Positions 47,716-56,825 of a stretch of 64,000 nt of DNA are shown here, piece after piece. Position 1 is the stretch's first letter. Each line of letters starts with the position of its first letter. The notes under the pieces are model-generated. The model was not told the origin of the DNA and made no database searches. It saw only the letters and a list, made by a program, of their open reading frames with translations. The position numbers and the translations under genes were made by a program. The DNA is from Homalodisca vitripennis (taxonomy: Eukaryota > Arthropoda > Insecta > Hemiptera > Cicadellidae), in NCBI RefSeq assembly GCF_021130785.1, contig NW_025777954.1, forward strand, positions 16,906 to 80,905, read 5' to 3'.

Positions 47716-49621
47716 ATGGAAAACTTACCAGAGGTAACTTATGTAATGTTTTTAGTTATAGCTGTGGCAGCAGCAGGACTAGACGGGGGTACACGGGTTC
47801 CCATATCCGTGACTACGGGTGGTTATTGGAAGGAGGTAGATTCGGCAGAGGTGTATGAAGCATCCATCCCGCTCGTTTACAAGACAACTTGGCCGGGAGT
47901 AGATATGGCTTATTTAAGTCGCCCCAAGGGAGAAGGGTTTTGTAACAATGTTTTGAATGATCCAGAGTGTATGTTATTCTCTTGGACTTCAGTGGTTAAT
48001 AAGGAGATTGGAGAACGAGTCGCTTGGTTGAATAAAAGTTTGAATGAGACAGCTGATAATTTTAACTTGTTTTCAGAGATACAACGGCATAAGCGCAGTC
48101 TTCGTTTTATAGGTAATTTTGCTCATTGGTGCTGTGGAGTTATAACTGGAAAGCAGTTGCGACCTTTATACGTTAATCAAGAGAATATGAATTTGTTTGA
48201 ACAGCAGCTACACAATGATTTACAAGAGGCGTATTCAGAAATTAATAATTTAACTTTTAGTATGAGTTCTTACAGTCAGGAGGTCAGTCGCACGTTTTCT
48301 CAAGTAATAGATGTGGGAGTTAACATAACGAAGATGTTTGAGTGGTTTAGGACCAAGGTGTATGTCGCTGATCAGAAGAATAATTATAAAACTTACTACG
48401 AGTTGGTGATTGCTCCAGAAGTGACCAAATATTTAAAATTAGAAATACCTGATTGTATGATTTCAGGTTAAACAATAGTCGTTAGTATAAAGGTGCCAAT
48501 TAGGAAGCTAGGGGCACGATGGAAACTATTTGAAGTAATTTCTGTACCGTTTGCATGGAAAAATTCGACTTGTAGTATTCATCATGAAGTAACCTATCTG
48601 GCAGCAGATAATGAGCGCTTGATGGCGATACAAGGTTCTACAACTCATGACTGTCAACCTTACAAAAATGCTCTATGTTTTATTCCTAGGTACGCCGGAG
48701 ATGCTGTATCGGGATCATTGTGCCCTAGAGTTATGTTTAAAGGAGCGACTATACAGGAAATCAGTAGTGTATGTGCCTTTTCGTGCGTGCCAAGTACAGC
48801 ACCCATAGTGAACAGAGTAGAAGAAGAGTTGTTTATACTTACGCATATTTCAGGTCAGCTAGAGCTTGAGTGTCGTCATGGAGAAAACCAAACCATAAAT
48901 ATTCCAAACAATGGCCACCCAGGGGCGCTTCAAATTAAAGTGGCTTGTGATTGTAAATTGTTGTTAAATAATCAGGTTATTGTGTACGAAAATTATCGTT
49001 GTTATAAGAAAATATCTGTTTCAGAAATAGTTCACATAGTCCTTGCTCTCTGGTCAAAATTGAAAACTTTAAAAGTTCCATCTAGGAATATGTACTCCTC
49101 AAGTACCTTTGCTACCCTGGACGAGTGCCTGGACGAAAGCTGGCCAACTGTTGTGCCTCACTGGAACGTGACGTACGCTGGGACGCACCGAGATAACAGA
49201 GTACCGCTGTTGGTGTCAGAGCGAAACGAAGGGATTTGGCCAATTATATATATTATAATTCATTCCGTATATTTTTCATTGATAACAGTTATTGTTTGTG
49301 AGAGATCCCCATTTAGTAGGTGTTTATCATTTAAATGTAGTTAGAGGAGAACCGATAGAGATATTTGTGACAGAGAATACGTGCATGGAAGCTATATATT
49401 TTATGGTGTTAATTATTGTTTTTATTTCATGTTGGGTACTCGCAAGATGGTGTTGCCGATGGAGAAATAAGCTGAGCACTGAGGAGGTGCCAATGGCGGG
49501 ACATCGAGAGACCCAGGACAACGATGGTTTGCCCAGATGTATGCCGCTTGCCGAGATAGATGGGCGAGAACTGAGAATTACCTTGGAGTGGTGGGAAATG
49601 GACAAAACAATCGACAAGTAA
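47716..49621 (+). pseudogene. Errantivirus-like envelope fusion glycoprotein gene, interrupted
   Basis: The ATG at 47,716 gives MENLPEV and a hydrophobic signal peptide (residues about 8-21). A furin-type site RHKR is at 48,085-48,096, directly followed by SLRFIGNFAHWCCG, a hydrophobic glycine-containing stretch placed like the fusion peptide of baculovirus F and insect errantivirus Env proteins. N-glycosylation sequons (NKS, NET, NLT, NIT) and helix-rich sequence follow. One in-frame TAA (48,469-48,471) interrupts the gene; the same frame is then open to 49,344. A frame change near 49,290 leads to a transmembrane helix (about 49,388-49,444), a WCCRW juxtamembrane motif and a short cytoplasmic tail. 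Only these two lesions were seen. Family assignment is by layout and cleavage/fusion motifs. Confidence 0.85.
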
Positions 49622-51691
49622 CCACCAAGGTTAATTAGAGCAGAAATTGGAATTCATTTTATAAAAGTGGTGTAGTTATTTATTTGTTAGTTTAGAAAAG
49701 GGTTTTCTTTTATAGCATATGATGCAGATTTCGAGGGTTCAATATTTTAGACATAGGATATTTTTGTATAAAACGATATAAAGAATATAGTACTATTATA
49801 AATGATGGTTTAAAGTGTGGAATATCGTACAAAATATTGTATATCAGTTTGTAAGAAGATTGTTGTGATTAACTCAATATAGGATGATTCGTGTATGTGT
49901 ACAATATGTGAGGCAAGAGTTACAGAACAGGAGACAGAGCGAGACCCGAGGCGGTGAGAAACAGCTGATCTGGTGTGGGGTCACGGTCAGGTCACCGAGG
50001 CGACATGAGCCGCTACCGTATGACTGCTGTGTGAATGGTGAATGAATGGTGGCCACCAACTGAGTAAATGAGTGTATGATCGAACGAGCAAATGAGTGGA
50101 TGGGTAAAATGGTTAATTAAACATAATTAATTGAGGAATTATTATAATGCTTCTTTATGTAGAGTGTCTTCACAAGAGAGATATTGTTAATTATGTATAT
50201 GGTAGTGTTATATTATGAGGATTTTATTAGAGGCATATGAGTAAGATAATATATCTATGAAGAAATCTATGAAGCCAATTAATATTGTATTGGTAAGGAT
50301 TAAGCCACTCGTAATGTTTGTTGTTCATAAATACCAATTGATAGAAGTTCTTATGTGTTTGTTTGGGTGACAATTTAAATATGGTATAATGTGTCATTAT
50401 GTGATTAGATATTATTGCTTATTTAAAATACTTTTAAATTGCTACGTTTGAGAATAGATCCAATTACTAACGAATAGCAATAAACATGTATATGAATTAA
50501 GGGATTATTCCGATTGTGTATGTGTATGTGTAAATAATAGTCTGAATTTAACCATGTATAATAGTAGTTAATATTGTAGAATAAATGATCGATTATATCA
50601 TATCCGTCATTAAAAATGTTTTGTAATAATGTTCGGTTTATTGTTTTGTATGTTATAAATATTTTGGAAATAAGTTAAGCATATGTAAGGAACTGGTGGG
50701 TACGTAAACTGTCGAGGCTGGAAACTAAGGTTTTGTGAGAATAAATTGTAGACATAGTTGCGATACTATAGAGCCGTAGCTGTAGCGCGCAGTAGCGAGC
50801 GCTGAACGTGGAACAGGCCGGATGTAGACTGCTGATGCTCAGCGAATTCCAACACGAGCGGCCGCGGCGTCGCTATATTCCGTGCAAAGTAACTTGACAG
50901 TACCCACTATAGTTCCATCAAACTATTCTTAGTTGAAGATGTAATTGATAAGTCTATATTGAATACATATTGGACTTTACATAATTGTTATTCCTGACAA
51001 AGATTGAAGTTGTTTTAATGTTGATAAGTATTTTGAGTTTTAAAAGCAATTGTTAATATTAGGAAGTACTATATTATATTTGTGTTCCTCATTTACATTC
51101 CAAAGATTATGTTTAAATTTATTAATACTTCTTTTATGTATTTAATTATAAGTATAGAATAATATTAATTGTGTACGACGCCCCTCTCTAAAAGTAATAT
51201 TCATGCGTGCAGGTTATAATAGGCTCTCAAACCTATATTTACTACATTAATTATGTAATCATGTAATTATAATTTCTTGAACAGAAATGTTTGTAAGTGT
51301 GTACGTTATTTTTAGGCCCATTAAATGTGTAAACTTAGAGATTAAGGGACCCGGTATCGGCTATCCTTTCCAGCGACCTGAGGTCCATCCCCAGAAGGAG
51401 AAGACGATGACGTCACGTGTCCAAAGCGAGAAACAACCGTATGCTGACGACCAAAGAGGTGATGATGTCGTTACATTACAAAGGGCTGTCCTCTCCATCC
51501 AAAGACTCTAGTGAGATTCACAATGAGACTTTGTGATTTGAAGATGCATGGTGGACGATTGGCGCATCTGTTAGTGCTTTTGGAGCTACTGAAGTGTCAG
51601 GACTATTGCAGTGTTTCCCTTTTTCTTCGAGGGTATGTACTTCATAAAAAAAAAGAAATCCCTTTGTGATTTTCTTTTTTTTTCTCTTGGT
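49622..51691. other. Long 3' non-coding region of the LTR element
   Basis: About 2 kb between env and the 3' LTR without a recognisable gene. It includes a CpG-rich patch at 50,770-50,880 containing GCGGCCGC, and a 74-codon open frame at 51,287-51,511 without domain. The length is unusual for errantiviruses, so it may hold a captured or inserted segment. Confidence 0.4.
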
Positions 51692-51699
51692 GGGAGGAG
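51692..51699 (+). promoter_or_regulatory. Polypurine tract
   Basis: GGGAGGAG lies immediately before the first TG of the 3' LTR, the position of the plus-strand primer in gypsy-like elements. Confidence 0.75.
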
Positions 51700-52083
51700 T
51701 GTGACGAGGGGGCCCCACAAATATCCCTTCGTCTGAATATTTGAGGGAATTCTCCCTCCAAGAAGCGATGGTATGGAGTGGGGAGTAGAGAGAGTGGACA
51801 GTGGACAGCAGGGCAGACGGACCGAGAGCGGCGACGGGACGAGACGGAGGTGACGACGACGACATCCAGGAGGCGGTGCGGCGGGACACCAACGGCCCTG
51901 GTCTGGATAGCGATGCCGGTTAGCCGGGAGTGACTTTATATTATTATGTTCGAAAGTTTGTAAAGTTATGTTTTGGTTAGGGAAGTTACGGAGAGGGCAT
52001 CGTACAACTGAATAAATGGGTAAGTGAAAAGTAATCATTTATATATTCTTTTATTTATCATCCCTTGCTACCCCCCCGCGTCA
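51700..52083 (+). repeat. 3' LTR, about 384 bp
   Basis: Starts TGTGACGAGGGGGCCCC and appears to end CCCCGCGTCA, giving TG...CA ends and a partial inverted repeat (TGTGACG / CGTCAC). It is GC-rich in its centre, with an AATAAA at about 52,012 that could be the polyadenylation signal. The exact right end is uncertain, and no target-site duplication matching the left flank (CATAC) was found. Confidence 0.85.
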
Positions 52084-52984
52084 CCCTTCTACTGAGGGGT
52101 ACGTGAAAATACCATGTATTAGTGAACTTCATAGTGATACTTTATTTAATTTATATCTGGGTGATTATCCATATTATACACAGTTAAGTTTTCAAGTTTA
52201 GAGATTTTATTTTTCTTATCTGAATCTCAATATTTTTATATCCATTTTGGATGCTCTAAAGGGTGTTAGTAAATTTGCTGTTAATGAAATTTGGGAGGAT
52301 TTTGGTTTTAACACCATTAACGAAACAAAAATTCTTGCAAATTTAACTGTCAGAAAACTTACTAACATCCATCAGAGCATCCATAATAGATGTCAAATAT
52401 TTTCATGCACACTTAAGTGTACAAATTTTAGTGTAAATATGTATGAATGAGTACTAATACATTGTAATAAATACTCATACTTTTATAAATAAATATTTAA
52501 GTACACGTTTTGTTATAGTTATTTGGAGTTAATTTGACGTGCTTTTATTCATAAAATCACTGTCAATTTACATGAAACATCATTAACAGCAACCTCTTCT
52601 TCTGCAGTACTATAAACTTTTGATTGTTATCTGAATTCGTAAGGTAGTTTGTTGCAACCCCAGTCTTTTCAAGGACTCGTGCACAATGCTGTAAACACCA
52701 TCAGTGAAGTGGACGTGATGGTCGAGATAAGAGCCTTACACACGCATTGTGGTCAAAATAATAACATAAAATACCGCCGATACCCGACAGCTGACACGAA
52801 ACAATCTCTACATCTTTCCTTCCTCAAAATTTGCCAAATGTAAGTAATAATCTCAGTGAACAACATTTAATAACTAATTCGCTGGCTTTTAATTAAGCGT
52901 ATCACTTGAAGAGGCTGGAAATCTTTACTTATGTCAGTGTGTTCGCACAATATCTGGAAATAGAAACCTGTAATAATAGTTATA
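52084..52984. other. Spacer, no gene recognised
   Basis: AT-rich; open frames at 52,247-52,450 and 52,649-52,843 show no known domain. Confidence 0.3.
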
Positions 52985-53160
52985 TACTTATATATATTTT
53001 TTTGTATGATTCTCTGTAAGTCTTCTTCCAGCAGATAATCTTAAGGATGAATGTATAACTCATAAATTCAGATAAAACATTTTGCAAGCAACCTCACTGA
53101 ACCCTGTTTCGTTACACGTAGTGCAGTGTACTCATACTTTGTAACTTATAGTTAAATGAT
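52985..53160 (+). repeat. Dispersed repeat, copy A (about 170 bp)
   Basis: Contains CTGTAAGTCTTCTTCCAGCA, then GATAATCTTAAG, GCAACCTCACTGAA and GTGTACTCATACTTTGTAA, all repeated in order in copy B at 53,935-54,090. A truncated relative precedes the 5' LTR at 44,940-45,007. Confidence 0.9.
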
Positions 53161-53167
53161 AATTAAG

Positions 53168-53170
<3 letters not shown>

Positions 53171-53207
<37 letters not shown>

Positions 53208-53224
53208 TTATATATATATATATA
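53171..53224. repeat. (TA)n microsatellite
   Basis: TA repeat with a TTTATTTA interruption at about 53,202-53,210. Confidence 0.95.
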
Positions 53225-53225
53225 G

Positions 53226-53275
53226 CACATTCACCCGGCAAGTGTGAGATCCGGGTTCGACTCCCGGCGGAGCGA
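53226..53275 (+). repeat. tRNA-like 3' half, probable SINE head remnant
   Basis: CCGGGTTCGACTCCCGG (53,251-53,267) is a perfect 5-bp T stem with a 7-nt TTCGACT loop and a good B box. Before it, CAC-CCGGCAA-GTG resembles a shortened anticodon arm, and CGGAGCGA after it an acceptor strand. No D arm or matching 5' acceptor strand exists; TA repeat starts instead. It is therefore a tRNA-derived relic rather than a tRNA gene. Confidence 0.6.
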
Positions 53276-53335
53276 GTACTTTTTGCGATTCAGTTTATTG
53301 AAATTAAATAAGGCAATTGCCATTTATACAATTTA

Positions 53336-53381
<46 letters not shown>
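53336..53381. repeat. (TA)n microsatellite
   Basis: Nearly pure TA tract about 110 bp to the right of the first, enclosing the tRNA-like segment between the two. Confidence 0.95.
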
Positions 53382-53382
<1 letters not shown>

Positions 53383-53934
53383 TATACATACTTATATAAT
53401 ACATATCATAATAGTATATTTAATAATTTGGTATGTAAGTTTAGTTTATATAAGAGCAACACTGAGTTTGATTATTGGACATTCCATAGATTTTAGCTGA
53501 GCGTTATTAAATTCATTTTCCGTTGTTATTATGGGCAACCACGATAGCAACGATAAAATAAAGGAAAGTTGTACAAACTGCATATAATATGTAATTTAAA
53601 CATATAAAATCTTTATCCATTGAGTAAAATTAAAAAAAAATAATAGAGTGGAAAGACAGTGGTGAAAGTCGATGACAAGATGTGTATTCATTGCACTCTT
53701 GCGCTGTAGTACCCTCCTTGTTTCATGGGAACTTTTATTATTTGAACAATGCCATGAAAAAAATGCAATACAAAAATTTTAATTTATCTTGTGACAACAT
53801 ATCTCGAGAAAGATCAATGTGTACTTAAAACTTTGTAATAAATATTATACCTAGTGAGACAAGAATGCTTTCTGTAACAGACCATAACTAACATTTAAAT
53901 GGTTGAGGGTAATTTTTGTGTCAATATCTATATT

Positions 53935-54090
53935 TTTATGATACTCTGTAAGTCTTCTTCCAGCAGATAATCTTAAGAATGAATGTATAACTAATTTATT
54001 CAGATTACAAATTTTTCAAGCAACCTCACTGAATCCTGTTACGTTACACGTAGTGCGGTGTACTCATACTTTGTAAACTTATAGTTAAGT
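53935..54090 (+). repeat. Dispersed repeat, copy B
   Basis: Collinear with copy A at 52,985-53,160, with scattered substitutions and small indels (for example TTAAGAATGAATG versus TTAAGGATGAATG). Divergence is clear, so the duplication is older than the LTR insertion. Confidence 0.9.
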
Positions 54091-55989
54091 ATAATTATAT
54101 GTAGAATGCATTATTAGCATTTGTTAAAGGAATAATAAAAAAAAATACTTTTGCTTTTCTGTTATATTGAAAATCGAGTTCACATCTTAATAATTAATGA
54201 TAATATTGTGCATTACGCAAATGTATTGCTAAAAATTATACTACATATAGTTAAAAATAATGACCAGTACCATGCAATGATAAAAAACAAGCAGCATAAT
54301 ATGCAATTAAAACGATTTACAATAATAAATATAACATGTTATTTTGGAAATTTGTTCTTATGAGCCTCAAGAAAAGTTATGTTCCCGCAGTTGAGAACTA
54401 TAGGTTGTAAAACAAACTAATGTACATTATACAGTGTATAGCTTATAATGCATTTCCTTGAAACAAAAGAATGGAGTAGTGTTACTGTCTTTTAGCTGCT
54501 CCAAATTTACACATAAAGAGAGTTATTAATAAATATGGAACAGTCTAAAAAAATATTAATATATATATATATATATATTTATTTATGAAGAGTACTTTAC
54601 CTTTTATAGTTTAGTTAGTTAATTAGAATGTTATGATATTTTTTATAAAATTATACAAGAGTAAAATACATCGGAATAACACTAACTTATTTTTCACTTC
54701 ATTGTATGAATAATACTATTTTTTTACACTAAAAAAGCTACTATTAAGTTAGTTAGTGAACTTTTAAAATAATCAGCTGTTATTAAGTTGATTAATCGAT
54801 TGATTGGAACTCGCTGAGCAATACATTGTTTATTTCAATAATCAGCTGTTTTCAAACTAAAATTTGATATTATTATGAGAATAAGATGGAAAATGTTGAA
54901 GTCCTTGAGGAAGAACCCCACAGACTAGTAAGTAGAGTGTGGGAACTTTTAATTGATACCCATTACATTTTTAAATAATAGTTTTAGATATCTAACATTT
55001 CCGTACCAAAATAATGAAAATTGTGAAATAATATAGGTTCCATTTTACATACATGGAAAGAAGAGATTAAATTAATGCAGAAAGCTTTTAAGACAAAGAC
55101 AACATTAAAAGGGGTACTTACTTTAAAGTGGCTATACTGCAATATAGTTTGACTTTCTTTGCATTTCTACTAGGGTAGCTTCCTTTAAACAAATACAATA
55201 ATCTAACACTCTTGCCAAGTAATGTGATATAAACAGATTTTAATTAAAGCTATTTATTTCCATTAAGTTATAATATATATATCAAGACAGTCATATTGTG
55301 AATTATTTTCTGTATAAAATAACGTAACATCTTTATTACATAATATTGTAAGTTGGCTTATTTAAATGTTTAATTTAAAATGTACTTGTATTAAATTCGA
55401 ATCCTTTAGTAATAGAATTAGAGAAATTATTTAACTTGATAATCTGTATATTTGGGAATCAATCTCTGTACGTTTTAAAGATTTTAAATAGATTCTAACT
55501 TCTACAAGTAGAAACATATTATCACGTATATCAAAGACCAAAGCAATGTACATTTTTATTGAGATATATGTCCACATTTTTACATAGAAAACCTCTTAGG
55601 TTCTTTTCCTTTGGAATTTATGTTCCAATTTTTCATACAGATAAATCTTCTGGGAAACAGGCTTAGGTTACTTAATTTGTATATATAACTAAAAATTGTT
55701 GTTAGAATAAGTTTTATCCTGGGTACTCGTAACATTCTTCGGGAAATATTCACAAATTAATAAAAGTTTCGAATTGTTTTTCATGATTTATATTTTCTTC
55801 GTGTTTACCTTCCAAACTTGCAGTCTTTTACTAGATGTAACCACAAATTAAAATAGGATATACTCTATATTTGGCATCACAATAGCAAAACCTTAAAAAC
55901 GTCAATACCATATGTTAGTTGATTAATTGAAAAATTTAATTCTCATGTAATAGGAAATCACCCTTACTCGTTGTATCAACCCAAGATGA
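54091..55989. other. AT-rich spacer with one possible exon
   Basis: Apart from the possible exon at 54,886-54,927, no gene is seen. A short TA tract lies at about 54,557-54,578. Confidence 0.3.
54886..54927 (+). CDS. Possible first coding exon of a host gene
   Basis: An ATG in the context AAGATGG opens 14 codons, MENVEVLEEEPHRL, that end exactly at a strong donor GTAAGTAG. The residues are strongly acidic and look protein-like in otherwise non-coding DNA. No partner exon was identified downstream, and the frame would close at 54,978 if unspliced. This is speculative. Confidence 0.25.
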
Positions 55990-56825
55990 TTCCTAGATAG
56001 TGAGTCCTAAGTCGGTTCCTGCTAAGAACTGAAGAATGATGACTCCCAGTCTGGTTGATCTGCCATCTTTCAGGGATTGAACAGTCAAAGGAGATATGCT
56101 CAGTAGTTATAGAACCCTATATTTTTAAATGACTTCAGAAGTGGCCATTCTGAGCAAGGGAAGTAATTACCCTATTCAAGTTATCTTTGCAAAAGCCACA
56201 CAAAGATCCAGCAAGCGTGGCATTGTGCCTTCCGAGAAGTATATTGTAGGGTTTTACAGCCAGACTGGACACTGATACCTACGAGTATGGTCATCATGAG
56301 CCCTTTTTTACTGCGTTTACGGTATGTGAACGGCTAACTCCGCAGGATGACTCAGGGCCTACAAATGTGGTCTGAGCTCCTTTTACAGCCAAGAGGCCAG
56401 TAGTCTCCTTTCCTGTGATCTTAGAATGCCATAGAACCCAGTACAACTGAATATCGTCTTGAGAGCCAACAAGGTTTGGAAACAGTCCCAGATTAATTCT
56501 GAGTTTACATGGGTGGAAACCGGAGTCACTAAAGCTGCTTGGATATTAGAAATTATCATTATGTGCTTTATTTGGTAGCCCTCTTTAATTCTAGTGAAGC
56601 ACACGCAAACATAGCATAGATTTCATGCCTGGAATGGTAAAGTGATGGTTAAGAGTTTGCGAAATGCCTGTCCTGGATTGAATACACCAAACCCAGAATG
56701 CCGGTTATGGCAGTCATCAGTTGCTTCTTTGTCTTTAGAGGAATTCTTTGCGCCATGTGTTGCTTCCAAAATATTCAGTGTTCCGTTGGATAGCTTGAAG
56801 ACCTTTTTAACTGTCATATTTTAAA
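55990..56825 (-). pseudogene. LINE RNase H domain and C-terminal region, decayed
   Basis: Minus strand. From 56,604 an open stretch reads IKHIMIISNIQAALV, which corresponds to the RNase H core IxIxSDSQAAL with the Asp replaced by Asn, followed by a VWDCFQTLL-type helix and an F-Y-G-I-L-R-S-Q-E segment equivalent to the usual WVPGHSGIxGNE. Toward 56,000 come pieces like a LINE C-terminus: RLLDLCVAFAK, LNRVIT, AQNGHF, EHISFDC and NRLRTHYLG. Such an RNase H plus zinc-knuckle-like tail is typical of I/R1/Jockey-group LINEs. It has many stops and frameshifts and is clearly older than the other LINEs here. Confidence 0.65.

Noticed and set aside
47667..47858. A separate 63-codon gene before env.
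   Set aside because: It overlaps the env start in another frame and has no features of its own; the env frame has signal peptide and cleavage site.
51287..51511. A 74-codon accessory gene of the LTR element.
   Set aside because: No domain, signal or conservation can be shown; kept only as part of the unexplained 3' region.
53226..53275. A functional tRNA gene.
   Set aside because: Only the T arm and part of other arms can be formed; there is no D arm or paired acceptor stem, and TA repeat occupies the 5' half.
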